Shown: positions 1-8,351, counted from the stretch's first letter. The stretch is DNA of 51,761 nt from Bacteroidales bacterium (GCA_004553095.1 SFMJ01000001.1:1-51761), one strand, 5' to 3'. Made by a program: numbers and translations. Notes: a model not told the origin generated them from the letters alone.

Positions 1-1
1 A

Positions 2-943
2 TTCGATGTGACCGCACGCCAAACAGTCTCCCATGCCGGCCCCTTCTATCAATATGCCAAGAAATATATCGGCACCGACAATGTCATCAAAGAAAACGAT
101 GAGAACTGGCAGATAGTCAACGTCAAAGCCATCATCTATGGTGAGGCGGACGAGAGCCAAGAATATCTGATGCAATGCAAGCCGGGTGCATTGACCTCGA
201 TATGCATTGATGAAAATGGCATGCTATTGGCTATCAACAAAGATGTGGATGCACCGACACGCGAAACGCGACCTCAAGACACCTCCTTCAGTTCAGAAAT
301 TGGGGTAAAAGACTTCATGCAATATGTCAACGAAGACTTTTTGGCATCGAAATCCTCAGCCAAGCAGGCACAATTTCTTGCCGAGAGTCTGATGGAGGTG
401 AGAGATGCCAAAGTGTCGCTGACACGCGGCACAGCTGAGAGCATGCCCACCGACGGCAAGCAATTAGACTTGATGCTCAACTCTCTGACACATCAAGAGG
501 CAGCCATCACAGCCGCCTTCACCGGTGCGACCGAGTCGCGAACAGTAACACGCACCTACACATTCACCCCCGAAAAAGATGGTAAGCAAGTGCTCTTCCG
601 CATGAGCGACTTTGCCGGGTTCGTGGATGCTGACGACTACTCCGGCGAGCCGGTATATATCAACGTCAAAGTGACGCGTCAAGAGTCACTTCCCACCGAC
701 GAAAAGGGAGAGGTCAAGAAACTCCCCAAAGATGCTGTGATTTACAACCTGCCGGGGGCAGCCAAGGTTACCCTCTCGCTTGGTTCGCAGACTCTATGGA
801 CGCAGAGTGTGGAATGCTCGCAATTCGGTGTACAATTCGGTCTGCAGCCCTCGCTCTTCAGCGACAAGAAAGTCCGTTCCTACGCCACATTCGACCCCTC
901 TACCGGTGCGTTGACAAAAATCGCGGAAGTCGATGATAAGTAA
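2..943 (+). CDS. DUF4831 family protein, 5' end missing
   Basis: The frame is open from the first bases of the window (FDVTARQTVSHAGPFYQYAKKYIG...), so the true start lies upstream and about 313 codons are visible. The sequence resembles the Bacteroidota-restricted DUF4831 family, whose function is unknown and whose members are usually 330-370 residues with an N-terminal export signal. That signal would be in the missing part. The visible protein is soluble-looking with beta-rich character and no clear membrane segment. Its stop overlaps the xseA start by 11 bp, so the two genes are probably cotranscribed and translationally coupled. The GTG at position 8 is an internal codon, not the start. 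The family assignment is from memory of the pattern and is moderately sure. Confidence 0.6.
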   Translation, partial: FDVTARQTVSHAGPFYQYAKKYIGTDNVIKENDENWQIVNVKAIIYGEADESQEYLMQCKPGALTSICIDENGMLLAINKDVDAPTRETRPQDTSFSSEIGVKDFMQYVNEDFLASKSSAKQAQFLAESLMEVRDAKVSLTRGTAESMPTDGKQLDLMLNSLTHQEAAITAAFTGATESRTVTRTYTFTPEKDGKQVLFRMSDFAGFVDADDYSGEPVYINVKVTRQESLPTDEKGEVKKLPKDAVIYNLPGAAKVTLSLGSQTLWTQSVECSQFGVQFGLQPSLFSDKKVRSYATFDPSTGALTKIAEVDDK

Positions 944-2303
944 TCCACTCACTATATCGCAACTACAGCAGAACATCACCAACGCCATCCAGATGAGCAG
1001 CGGCACACGCAACATCTGGGTGCAAGCCGAGATGTCAGACTTGCGAGTGTCGGGAGGGCATTGCTACATGGAGCTCTTGGAGAAGGATAGCTCCGGAAGA
1101 AACCGAGCGAAAATCCGCGCCATGATCTGGAGTAGCAGTCTAATGAGGATAAGACGTATCTTCATCGAAGCCACCGGGCGCGACCTCTGCAGCGGGATGA
1201 AGGTGATGGTTCATGGCAATGCAACCAACCACGGCCTCTATGGCATCTCATTTGTGATCGATGATATCGACCCCACCTACACACTGGGGGATATCGAGCG
1301 ACTCCGTCGCGAAATCCTGGAACGTCTACAGCGGGAAGGGGTCCACGACTACAACCTTCGATTAGAGCACCCCATCGCTCCACAACGCATCGCCGTGATC
1401 TCAGCTGCCGGCGCTGCCGGTTATGGAGACTTCATCAACCAACTCGAGCAGAACAGCGACGGCTTTAAGATATATACGGTGTTATTCCCCGCCGTGATGC
1501 AGGGAGAGAAGACCGCTGAGAGTGTGATTCGAGCCCTCGACATGGTGGAGCAAACCATCGACCTCTGGGATGCCGTGGTGATAATCCGCGGGGGAGGAGC
1601 CACCACCGACTTGATAGGATTCGACAATTATGATATAGCGCGACGCGTCGCCACATTCCCCCTCCCGGTGATGGTGGGCATCGGCCATGAACGCGACCGC
1701 ACGGTACTCGACGAGATTGCATGCATTAGGTGCAAGACTCCGACAGCAGTGGCGGCTATGATCATCGACACCCTCCGCAAATATTATGCCGACATCACAG
1801 GATATGTGAAGAGCATAGCCCAATATAGTCGTGAAGCCCTCAAAGGGGAGAATATCCGCCTCTCTCACTATGGGCAGATACTTCCGACATATATCCGCAG
1901 CACTCTAATGCAGAGCGAGATGCAACTCAAGAGCATAGCACAGTCCCTTCCCATGCAGGTGAAGGGGAGGGTAAGTGAACAGAACCTCCGACTCGGGGAA
2001 TATGCCCACCGGCTGAGGCAAACCCTGAGCGCTACGATGACTCGCGAAGAGAACACCCTCTCGCAGATGGCACTGCGACTCACCAACAGAGCCGCCACCA
2101 TAACCCAGCAAGAGAAGACCCGATTGCAGCATATCGACGACATGCTGCGCGCCTTGAGTCCCGACAGCACACTGCGCCGAGGATATAGCATCACACGCAT
2201 CAATGGTCACGCCCTGACCGACATATCCGAGTTAACACCCGGCACACGCATCGAGACCACACTCGCCGGCGGCAAGATAATCTCCGAAGTTGTGGAGGAA
2301 TAG
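933..2303 (+). CDS. xseA: Exodeoxyribonuclease VII large subunit
   Basis: Catalytic subunit of exonuclease VII, which degrades single-stranded DNA from both ends to short oligonucleotides in mismatch repair and other repair. The 456 residues match the usual family length. An N-terminal OB-fold (about residues 1-105, with IWVQAEMSDLRVSGGHCYMELLEKD) binds DNA. The catalytic domain follows, with the typical PQRIAVISAAGAAGYGDF, the VVIIRGGGATTDL segment and GIGHERDRTVLDEIA. The long charged C-terminal part is predicted helical and is the region that binds XseB. The ATG lies inside the end of the preceding gene, and xseB follows after 63 bp, so the genes form one operon. Confidence 0.95.
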   Translation: MISNPLTISQLQQNITNAIQMSSGTRNIWVQAEMSDLRVSGGHCYMELLEKDSSGRNRAKIRAMIWSSSLMRIRRIFIEATGRDLCSGMKVMVHGNATNHGLYGISFVIDDIDPTYTLGDIERLRREILERLQREGVHDYNLRLEHPIAPQRIAVISAAGAAGYGDFINQLEQNSDGFKIYTVLFPAVMQGEKTAESVIRALDMVEQTIDLWDAVVIIRGGGATTDLIGFDNYDIARRVATFPLPVMVGIGHERDRTVLDEIACIRCKTPTAVAAMIIDTLRKYYADITGYVKSIAQYSREALKGENIRLSHYGQILPTYIRSTLMQSEMQLKSIAQSLPMQVKGRVSEQNLRLGEYAHRLRQTLSATMTREENTLSQMALRLTNRAATITQQEKTRLQHIDDMLRALSPDSTLRRGYSITRINGHALTDISELTPGTRIETTLAGGKIISEVVEE

Positions 2304-2366
2304 CGTCCGGGGGGAAATAGCGTAAATAAAGAGAAACAGCAACCAAAGAAAAATAGAAAAATAAAA

Positions 2367-2588
2367 ATGGAAGAAAACTTGACATATAAAGGAGCGATCT
2401 CCGAATTAGAGAGCATCTTGGCTAAGATGGAAAACAATCAATGCGACATCGACCAACTCACCGTCTACACGAGCAGAGCCCTCGAACTGCTCAAATTCTG
2501 TCGACAGCGACTCCACGACACAGACACCGAAGTGATGAAGTGTCTCAGCGAATTGCAGAGCGCTCTGACACCCGGAGGTGTGGAATAA
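2367..2588 (+). CDS. xseB: Exodeoxyribonuclease VII small subunit
   Basis: Small helical subunit that decorates the helical stalk of XseA; several copies bind each large subunit. At 73 residues it has normal length for the family. The hallmark N-terminal pattern is present (TYKGAISELESILAKMENNQCDIDQLTVYTSRALELLKFCRQRL). Its position 63 bp after xseA in the same direction supports the call. The start ATG follows an A-rich stretch rather than a Shine-Dalgarno sequence, as is usual in Bacteroidota. The aldolase promoter begins only 10 bp beyond the stop codon. Confidence 0.93.
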   Translation: MEENLTYKGAISELESILAKMENNQCDIDQLTVYTSRALELLKFCRQRLHDTDTEVMKCLSELQSALTPGGVE

Positions 2589-2597
2589 TCGGGAAAG

Positions 2598-2629
2598 TTT
2601 GTCTAATTGCAGAAAATTTTCTATATTTG
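2598..2629 (+). promoter_or_regulatory. Promoter of the aldolase gene
   Basis: TTTG (2598-2601), then exactly 20 bp, then TATATTTG (2622-2629). This is a perfect match to the Bacteroidota -33/-7 consensus. The predicted transcript would start near 2636, giving a leader of about 75 nt before the fba start codon. Confidence 0.8.
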
Positions 2630-2710
2630 CAAAAAGTTTTCGAAAGATACGAAAATACACAATAATTCCGTTAGGTATTTAGATTATAACCATATAATTA
2701 AACAACAAAA

Positions 2711-3712
2711 ATGGTAGATTATAAAAACTTAGGTTTGGTCAACACCAAAGAGATGTTTGCCAAGGCCGTGCATGGCGGCTACGCGATTCCTGCATTCAAC
2801 TTCAACAATATGGAGCAATTGCAAGCCATCATCAAGGCAGCAAGCGACACAAAATCACCTGTGATCCTTCAAGTATCGAAGGGAGCCCGCAACTATGCTA
2901 ACGCTATCTTGTTGCGTTACATGGCACAGGGAGCAGTGGAATATGCGAAATCACTTGGCTGGGAGAAGCCCCAGATCGTGCTTCACCTCGACCATGGTGA
3001 CACATTCGAGCTCTGCAAGGATTGCATCGACAATGGCTTCTCTTCAGTGATGATCGATGGTAGCCATCTTCCCTACGAAGAGAATGTGGCATTGACCAAG
3101 AAGGTATGTGACTACGCACATCAATATGATGTAACCGTAGAGGGAGAGCTCGGAGTACTCGCCGGCGTTGAGGATGAGGTATCTTCCGACCATCACACAT
3201 ATACCGACCCGGCAGAAGTAGTAGACTTCGTGACTCGCACAGGTTGCGACAGCCTTGCTATCTCTATCGGCACATCTCACGGTGCATACAAGTTCACACC
3301 CGCACAGTGCACACGTGACCCCAAGACCGGTCGCCTCGTGCCTCCTCCATTGGCATTCGAAGTTCTCGAGGGTGTAGAGAAAGAACTTCCCAACTTCCCC
3401 ATCGTGCTCCACGGTTCTTCATCTGTACCTCAGGAGTATGTAGACATCATCAACTCTAACGGTGGCAAACTTCCCGATGCTATCGGCATTCCCGAAGAAG
3501 AGCTCCGCAAGGCAGCCAAGATGGATGTTTGCAAGATCAACATCGACTCAGACAGCCGTCTGGCGATGACAGCAGCCGTTCGCAAGGTCTTCGTAGAGAA
3601 GCCGGGTGAATTCGACCCCCGCAAATATCTTGGTCCCGCTCGCGAAGAGATGGAGAAACTCTACAAGCACAAGATCGTGGCTGTCCTCGGCAGCGATGGC
3701 AAAGCTGAGTAA
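2711..3712 (+). CDS. fba: Class II fructose-1,6-bisphosphate aldolase
   Basis: Zinc-dependent aldolase of glycolysis and gluconeogenesis, interconverting fructose-1,6-bisphosphate with glyceraldehyde-3-phosphate and dihydroxyacetone phosphate. The 333-residue length matches Bacteroidota enzymes. Visible hallmarks are the N-terminal GGYAIPAFNFNNMEQLQAI, the metal/catalytic segment VLHLDHGDTFELCKDCIDNGF, EGELGVLAGVEDEV, the second histidine region SIGTSHGAYKF, and the phosphate-binding VLHGSSSVP. It has its own consensus promoter and a strong terminator, so it is a monocistronic transcript. Codon use is strongly biased, as expected for an abundant enzyme. Confidence 0.95.
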   Translation: MVDYKNLGLVNTKEMFAKAVHGGYAIPAFNFNNMEQLQAIIKAASDTKSPVILQVSKGARNYANAILLRYMAQGAVEYAKSLGWEKPQIVLHLDHGDTFELCKDCIDNGFSSVMIDGSHLPYEENVALTKKVCDYAHQYDVTVEGELGVLAGVEDEVSSDHHTYTDPAEVVDFVTRTGCDSLAISIGTSHGAYKFTPAQCTRDPKTGRLVPPPLAFEVLEGVEKELPNFPIVLHGSSSVPQEYVDIINSNGGKLPDAIGIPEEELRKAAKMDVCKINIDSDSRLAMTAAVRKVFVEKPGEFDPRKYLGPAREEMEKLYKHKIVAVLGSDGKAE

Positions 3713-3735
3713 TCTCTAAGGATCCTAAAGAAAAT

Positions 3736-3774
3736 AATAATTCCCCGGCCTCTCGGAGGTCGGGGAATTATTTT
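3736..3774 (+). terminator. Terminator of the aldolase gene
   Basis: A 17-bp stem (3736-3752 with 3756-3772, one G:U pair) with a 3-nt loop, ending in a short T-run. The AT-rich base of the stem is palindromic, so it could also act on transcripts coming from the opposite side. Confidence 0.85.
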
Positions 3775-3786
3775 AGAGTGAGTTTT

Positions 3787-3912
3787 TTACTTCACTGCGA
3801 TTTTCTTTACCGTGTTGCCCTGACGGACTATATAGATGCCGGGAACAAGGCCTTCTACCGAAGTAGCGATGCGAGTGCCCTTGAGATTATATACCTCTAC
3901 AGCTTTATCCAG
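3787..3912 (-). pseudogene. Orphan C-terminal T9SS-type sorting tail
   Basis: On the minus strand 41 codons followed by TAA encode a peptide that includes DKAVEVYNLKGTRIA and PGIYIVRQGNTVKKIAVK. This matches the C-terminal beta-sandwich tail that directs surface proteins to the type IX secretion system in Bacteroidota (xxVYNLxGxxV...GxYIVRxGxxxxKxxVK then stop). In-frame TAA lies just upstream (3913-3915), no start codon is present, and the rest of the carrier protein is missing. It is therefore the 3' stump of a lost secreted-protein gene. It abuts the ORF6N remnant on the other strand, which suggests a deletion or insertion joint near 3913-3920. Confidence 0.7.
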
Positions 3913-3918
3913 TTACAA

Positions 3919-4191
3919 AATGATGAAGTCGTAGTTACCACTCCTGTAGAAAGTCGAATAATGTCTATTCGTGGAAAGCAGATTATGATAGACAGAGACT
4001 TGGCTGAACTTTACGGAGTGGAAACCAGGGTGTTAAATCAAGCTGTAAAACGTAATATTGAGAGATTTCCTGAACGTTTTCGTTTTCAACTGACTAAGGA
4101 AGAAATGAATGAACTGGTCACAAATTGTGATCGGTTCAATAGTTTGAAGCACTCAACAGTTCGCTCATATGCTTTTACAGAACAGGGAGTA
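3919..4191 (+). pseudogene. Truncated ORF6N-domain gene
   Basis: The frame encodes SRIMSIRGKQIMIDRDLAE, then LYGVETRVLNQAVKRNIERF, PERFRFQLTKEEM and YAFTEQGV. This is the ORF6N DNA-binding domain found in phage and mobile-element regulators of Bacteroidota. Family members normally continue after AFTEQGV with MLS-type sequence and about 80-100 more residues. Here homology stops exactly where a 21-bp inverted repeat begins (4189), and the frame ends at 4233. The 5' end is also missing: similarity begins at about NDEVVV, next to the T9SS stump, without a convincing start. The gene is broken at both ends and probably inactive. Confidence 0.75.
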
Positions 4192-4245
4192 AACATCCCT
4201 TTATCCGCCTCAACTTTCAGTCAAGGCGGATAAAGGGATGTTTAC
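4189..4245. repeat. Perfect 21-bp inverted repeat with 15-nt spacer
   Basis: Left arm 4189-4209 (GTAAACATCCCTTTATCCGCC), right arm 4225-4245 as its exact reverse complement, spacer 4210-4224. The left arm starts at the Val codon where ORF6N homology ends. It could be a hairpin terminator-like structure or the joint of a small palindromic insertion. There is no T-run after it. Confidence 0.85.
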
Positions 4246-4286
4246 AATCCGACCGTTTTGGATGTCATCCAACCGATTATTATTAC

Positions 4287-4333
4287 TGTCCGCTAAACTT
4301 TTTTTAGGCATATAAACAAAAGTTTAGCGGACA
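4287..4333. repeat. Perfect 16-bp inverted repeat with 15-nt spacer
   Basis: TGTCCGCTAAACTTTT (4287-4302) and its exact reverse complement (4318-4333). The spacer is AT-rich. It has the look of the two ends of an insertion element brought together, or of a miniature element. No transposase fragment is visible. Confidence 0.8.
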
Positions 4334-4367
4334 ATAATCATAAAAAATCTAAAAAACGCACACTTTA

Positions 4368-4389
4368 TTAAGAGCGCGTTCCTTAAATT
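4368..4389. repeat. Dispersed palindrome, copy 1
   Basis: TTAAGAGCGCGTTCCTTAAA plus two bases. Lies between the ORF6N debris and the 3' end of queA. Confidence 0.75.
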
Positions 4390-4432
4390 GGTGTGAATCC
4401 GATATTAGGACTTTTCGGAGAATATGCCGAGA

Positions 4433-5434
4433 TTATCGGAGGATCAGCATAGCGTCGCCGTATGCGCCGAATCTATACTTCTCTTTGATAGCGATGTCGT
4501 AAGCCTTCATCACCAGATCATATCCGCCGAAAGCCGACACCATCATAAGCATGGTGCTGTAGGGCAAGTGGAAATTGGAGATCATCGAATCGCACACGGT
4601 AAAATCGAAGGGAGGGAAGATGAACTTATTGGTCCAGCCTGCGAAAGGCATCAAGTGACCATTCATACAGACCGAACTTGCGATGCCACGCATGGTCGAA
4701 GTGCCGACGGCGCAAACACGCTTGCCGGCATCCTTCGCCTTATTGACGATAGCCACCAAGTCATCATCGACATACATTTCTTCAGAGTCCATACGATGCT
4801 TGGTAAGATCTTCCACATCGATATCCTTGGTGTTGCCGCGACCGGAGTGAAGAGTCAGGAAGCCTCGTTCCACGCCCTTGATTTCCAAACGTTTCATCAA
4901 TTCGCGACTAAAATGGAGACCGGCAGCGGGAGCCATCACCGCCCCCTCATTGCGAGCATAGATACACTGATAATAATCGGTATCCTCCGGTTCCACCGGA
5001 CGAGTGATATATTCCGGCAGCGGCATCTCGCCCAGGGCATATAGAGCCTCCTTAAACTCATCGTGAGGGCCATCGTAGAGGAAGCGAAGAGTTCTGCCTC
5101 GCGATGTCGTATTGTCTATTACCTCTTTACGAGCCGGATCCACCAAAACATCCCACAACTTATTCTCTTCATTCAATTCGCGGAGCAAGAACACCTCGAT
5201 GCGGGCGTTGGTTTTCTCTTTGTTTCCATAAAGACGAGCGGGGAAGACTTTCGTATCATTGAACACGATCACATCACCCTCGTCGAAATAATCGATCAAT
5301 TCCTTAAATATATGATGACTAACCTCTCCGGTGCGACGGTCCACCACCATCAGGCGGCACTCATCGCGCACCTCACTGGGATGCTGTGCGATTAAGTCAT
5401 CAGGCAATCTGAATTTAAATTGTGACAGCTTCAT
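4433..5434 (-). CDS. queA: tRNA preQ1(34) S-adenosylmethionine ribosyltransferase-isomerase
   Basis: Transfers and isomerises the ribosyl moiety of S-adenosylmethionine onto preQ1 in the anticodon of tRNAs, forming epoxyqueuosine. At 333 residues it is close to normal length. Clear family segments are KLSQFKFRLPDDLIAQHP at the N-terminus, GDVIVFNDTKVFPARL, EVFLLRELN, GAVMAPAAGLHFS, GNTKDIDVEDLTKHRMDSE, AVGTSTMRGIAS and the C-terminal TNKFIFPPFDF / NFHLPYSTMLMMVSAFGG. It is the last gene of the minus-strand ftsX-DUF3098-uppP-truB-queA series. A 103-bp gap separates it from truB. Confidence 0.96.
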   Translation of the reverse strand: MKLSQFKFRLPDDLIAQHPSEVRDECRLMVVDRRTGEVSHHIFKELIDYFDEGDVIVFNDTKVFPARLYGNKEKTNARIEVFLLRELNEENKLWDVLVDPARKEVIDNTTSRGRTLRFLYDGPHDEFKEALYALGEMPLPEYITRPVEPEDTDYYQCIYARNEGAVMAPAAGLHFSRELMKRLEIKGVERGFLTLHSGRGNTKDIDVEDLTKHRMDSEEMYVDDDLVAIVNKAKDAGKRVCAVGTSTMRGIASSVCMNGHLMPFAGWTNKFIFPPFDFTVCDSMISNFHLPYSTMLMMVSAFGGYDLVMKAYDIAIKEKYRFGAYGDAMLILR

Positions 5435-5537
5435 ATCTAATTATCGTTAATTTTCATTTATTCCGATCGATCTTGATGGTTATGGATTAATTCATCTGAT
5501 TCGATCTATATACCTACATTAATAATATCTTTATTAC

Positions 5538-6242
5538 CTACTCTTCGGGGAAAGTCAACTCATCGTTGGCGATATGCTCTAAAGCCTCGTCGATGCTCCA
5601 ACAATGGTCGATAGTTATGTCCCCGACGCGAGTACGACGCAAGGCCGTAAGATGCGCACCGGTCTCCAAAGCCACTCCGAGGTCTCGAGCCAGAGCCCGA
5701 ATGTAAGTACCCTTCGAGCAAAGCACTCTGAGGGTAATCTTGGCCGGCTGATAATCGAGCAATTCGAGTTCACGAATTTCCAGTTCCTTGGGTTTGAGTT
5801 CCACCTCCTTACCCTTCCGAGCGAAAGAATAGGCTCTTTTGCCGTCGACCTTAACAGCAGAAAATACGGGAGGGACCTGCATGAGTCGGCCGGTGAAACG
5901 GGGCAACACCTCTATAACACGCTCGCGAGTCACATGATCGCAAGGGTATGTAGCATCAATCTCCGTCTCCAAGTCATAACTTGGAGTTGTGGCTCCGAGA
6001 GTTACCTCCGCCACATACTCTTTCATACCCTCCTGCAGCTCGCTGATGCGGCGAGTGGCACGTCCGGTGCAGACGATCAGCACGCCTGTGGCAAGAGGAT
6101 CGAGGGTGCCGGCATGACCGACCTTGAATTTCTTTACGTGCATCCGACGCTGTATAGCCCCTCGGATACGCTTTACGGCATCAAACGAAGTCCAACGCAA
6201 GGGCTTATCGATGCCTATTATCTCTCCGGTGATAAAATCCAT
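5538..6242 (-). CDS. truB: tRNA pseudouridine(55) synthase
   Basis: Isomerises U55 in the T-loop of elongator tRNAs. The 234 residues contain the catalytic aspartate in KVGHAGTLDPLATGVLIVCTGRATR, the N-terminal GIDKPLRWTSFDAVKRIR, the VPPVFSAVKVDGKRAY segment and the GTYIRALARDLG motif. The C-terminal PUA domain of longer homologues is absent, as is usual in Bacteroidota. It lies between uppP and queA in the same direction. The dispersed palindrome occurs in the 85-bp gap upstream, between uppP and truB. Confidence 0.95.
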   Translation of the reverse strand: MDFITGEIIGIDKPLRWTSFDAVKRIRGAIQRRMHVKKFKVGHAGTLDPLATGVLIVCTGRATRRISELQEGMKEYVAEVTLGATTPSYDLETEIDATYPCDHVTRERVIEVLPRFTGRLMQVPPVFSAVKVDGKRAYSFARKGKEVELKPKELEIRELELLDYQPAKITLRVLCSKGTYIRALARDLGVALETGAHLTALRRTRVGDITIDHCWSIDEALEHIANDELTFPEE

Positions 6243-6294
6243 CAGTCGAGTTTTCGTTTCGTTGAGATTATATTATATTACCACACAAATCTGA

Positions 6295-6312
6295 TTAAGA
6301 GCGCGTTCTAAA
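6295..6312. repeat. Dispersed palindrome, copy 2
   Basis: TTAAGAGCGCGTTCTAAA. Lies between the uppP stop and the truB start, that is, inside a gene series otherwise expected to be one operon. Confidence 0.75.
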
Positions 6313-6327
6313 GAGAACACTCAAAGA

Positions 6328-7173
6328 TTACCATACGATGCAGACCACACCCATGATGACGCAATAGATGGCAAACCAGATCAGTTTACCCTTCTTCACC
6401 AAGTCGATCATCCAACGGCAAGCAGCGCAGCCGACGAGGAAAGCCGAGACGAAACCGATGAGGAGAGGCAGAACACCGATTGCACTATCGGCAGCCTCAC
6501 CCCCTATCATATCCTTGAGATCGAGGAGACACTCTCCCAAGATGGGGAGGATCACCATCAAGAAAGAGAAATGAGCCACAGCGGCTTTCTTATTGCCCAA
6601 GAGGATGCCGGTGGCTATCGTAGTACCACTACGGCTCAATCCCGGCAATACAGCCACGGCTTGCGCCAAGCCTATGACAATCGAGTCAATCCATCCAATC
6701 TCTCTTCCTTCACTTCCTGCCGGGGCTTCGGTCAGTTTTCCCTCATTGCGACGGGCTGCACGAAGATCGCTCAGATAAGCGAAAGTCAAGAGCATAGCAG
6801 TGACCATCAGACAGATACCCACCACCATCAGGCCGCTGCCGAAGATTTCCTCTACCGTATCCTTCAGAAAGACACCAACGATGCCCACCGGGATACAAGA
6901 CACCAGAATCTTGCAGACGTAATAGAAGTCATTATCGCGTCGGAAAGTGAAGAAACTCTTGCAGAGTTTGGCGAACATCGGCCAGAGCACCACGATGGTC
7001 GACAATACCGTAGCGGCATGCACGATCACGCTGAATTGCAAATTTTCTTCAGCCGGAAGATTGACTCCGAGCACTTCCTTAACAATCTCGATATGTCCAC
7101 TTGAACTCACCGGCAGGTATTCGGTGAGCCCCTGTATTATTCCAAGTATAAGAGCGTCCAACCAATCCATCAC
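6328..7173 (-). CDS. uppP: Undecaprenyl-diphosphatase (BacA/UppP type)
   Basis: Integral membrane phosphatase that recycles undecaprenyl pyrophosphate to the monophosphate carrier for peptidoglycan and other envelope polymers. The 281 residues hold the two catalytic signatures: LTEYLPVSSSGHIEI near the N-terminus and LPGLSRSGTTIATG around residue 180. Several hydrophobic helices are evident, including the last one at the extreme C-terminus. The gene directly adjoins the DUF3098 gene, with no gap, supporting cotranscription with the cell-division gene ftsX. Confidence 0.96.
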   Translation of the reverse strand: MMDWLDALILGIIQGLTEYLPVSSSGHIEIVKEVLGVNLPAEENLQFSVIVHAATVLSTIVVLWPMFAKLCKSFFTFRRDNDFYYVCKILVSCIPVGIVGVFLKDTVEEIFGSGLMVVGICLMVTAMLLTFAYLSDLRAARRNEGKLTEAPAGSEGREIGWIDSIVIGLAQAVAVLPGLSRSGTTIATGILLGNKKAAVAHFSFLMVILPILGECLLDLKDMIGGEAADSAIGVLPLLIGFVSAFLVGCAACRWMIDLVKKGKLIWFAIYCVIMGVVCIVW

Positions 7174-7461
7174 TTAATCCTCCTTCTTACGCGGTTTGTA
7201 GATGATGGCAAACGCCATAAGCAGGAATCCCAAGAAAGTGAGAGTGGGCCCCACCACGATGCGACGGGTGCTGAAGATCTCCGGGTTGAACTCGCCGGAA
7301 GTGGCAGAACCGCCGCCACTCATCAAAATAAAGCCGATGATGATCAGCGCCAAGCAAGCCCCCATCAAGATGAAATTAATCTTGCTGAAAGGGGTTTCGG
7401 GTTGGCTGAAAGGAGATTTCTCCGATTTCTTCTCTTTGGGTTTGATATCTTTGATATCCAT
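7174..7461 (-). CDS. DUF3098 family small membrane protein
   Basis: I chose the ATG at 7461 (MDIKDIKPKEKKSEK...), giving 95 residues; the longer open frame would run into ftsX. The N-terminus is charged and cytoplasmic-looking. Two membrane helices follow (about residues 28-48, INFILMGACLALIIIGFILM, and 70-88, VVGPTLTFLGFLLMAFAII), ending in a basic tail (YKPRKKED). DUF3098 is found between ftsX and uppP in many Bacteroidota and has no established function. Only 11 bp separate it from the ftsX stop and it abuts uppP, so it is part of this envelope/division operon. Confidence 0.85.
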   Translation of the reverse strand: MDIKDIKPKEKKSEKSPFSQPETPFSKINFILMGACLALIIIGFILMSGGGSATSGEFNPEIFSTRRIVVGPTLTFLGFLLMAFAIIYKPRKKED

Positions 7462-7472
7462 ATTATATTTCG

Positions 7473-8351
7473 TTATTTGAATAATTTGTCGTAGTCTTTG
7501 CGAAGATAGATATTGGCAGACACACAAGAAGCCAAGGCACAAAGTGTCATACCCATCAAGATCAAAGCCCCGGCGATGATACCAAATACATGCCAAGGGA
7601 TAAAGTTATAGATTTCGGGGAGCCATGTGCGGCTGATGCTCACCATAGCGATGGCAATCAAAGCAGAGGCCAGCACGCCGGCGATAAGACCGGCAAGTAG
7701 ATTACCCATGATGACCGGACGGCGGATGAAAGAATTGGTGGCACCCACCAACTGCATCGTGTGGATGGTAAATCGCCGCGAATATATGGTGAGATGGACC
7801 GTATTATTGATCAGCACGAAAGATATCACTAACATAATAGCCGCCACGACACTCAGGATCAGAGTCAATCGCGAGATATTGCTATTCATCGATTCGACCA
7901 TCTCCGTTTCGGGGCTTGACACAGCCTCCACGATGGGATTTTTCTCCAACTGCTTCTTGATAGCGGCAATACCCGAAGCCGTGGCATAATTCTCATTAAG
8001 GCTGATACTTATCTCCTCACTCAGTGGGTTCACACCAAACACCTCCTCGAGGTTTTCGCCCGTCTCGGCAGTCCAATTATTGAGAGCCTCCTCCTTCGAA
8101 ATGTACTTCACTTGATGGGCGAATGGTTCCTTCATCAGTTGCTCTGAGAGGGCGCGAGCACTACCTTGGGGAATCGAGTCAGCCATGATGACACTCAACT
8201 CTATTTGCTCCTTGAGACGGCGAGTCTCATGATCGGCACTTATCCATACCATGGCTATCATCCCCATCAGTAGCAACACGAGCGTCACACTTATGATCGT
8301 GGTGAGGTGATGTGCCCAATATGACATTTTAATCTCCTTATTATTCTTCAT
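7473..8351 (-). CDS. ftsX: Cell division protein FtsX
   Basis: Permease-like partner of the ATPase FtsE, which transmits signals across the membrane to peptidoglycan hydrolases during division. The 292 residues show the family layout: N-terminal helix (about 14-34), a periplasmic domain of roughly 130 residues, then three C-terminal helices (about 168-190, 215-240 and 260-285). The typical TIYSRRFTIHTMQLVGATNSFIRRPVIMGNLLAGL segment is present in pieces. No ftsE is adjacent, as is common in Bacteroidota. A -7-like element lies about 60 bp upstream. First gene of the ftsX-queA series. Confidence 0.9.
   Translation of the reverse strand: MKNNKEIKMSYWAHHLTTIISVTLVLLLMGMIAMVWISADHETRRLKEQIELSVIMADSIPQGSARALSEQLMKEPFAHQVKYISKEEALNNWTAETGENLEEVFGVNPLSEEISISLNENYATASGIAAIKKQLEKNPIVEAVSSPETEMVESMNSNISRLTLILSVVAAIMLVISFVLINNTVHLTIYSRRFTIHTMQLVGATNSFIRRPVIMGNLLAGLIAGVLASALIAIAMVSISRTWLPEIYNFIPWHVFGIIAGALILMGMTLCALASCVSANIYLRKDYDKLFK

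Larger units (their letters stand above)
3713..4432. other. Gene-free debris region between fba and queA
   Basis: This 720-bp stretch has no intact gene. In order it holds the fba terminator, a minus-strand T9SS tail stump, a plus-strand ORF6N remnant, two perfect inverted repeats, and one copy of the dispersed AGAGCGCGTTC palindrome just before the queA stop. The mix of two unrelated gene fragments and palindromes indicates past insertion or deletion. Confidence 0.7.

Noticed and set aside
4189..4245. Invertible promoter element between the inverted-repeat arms
   Set aside because: The 15-nt spacer is too short to carry a promoter, and no invertase gene is nearby.
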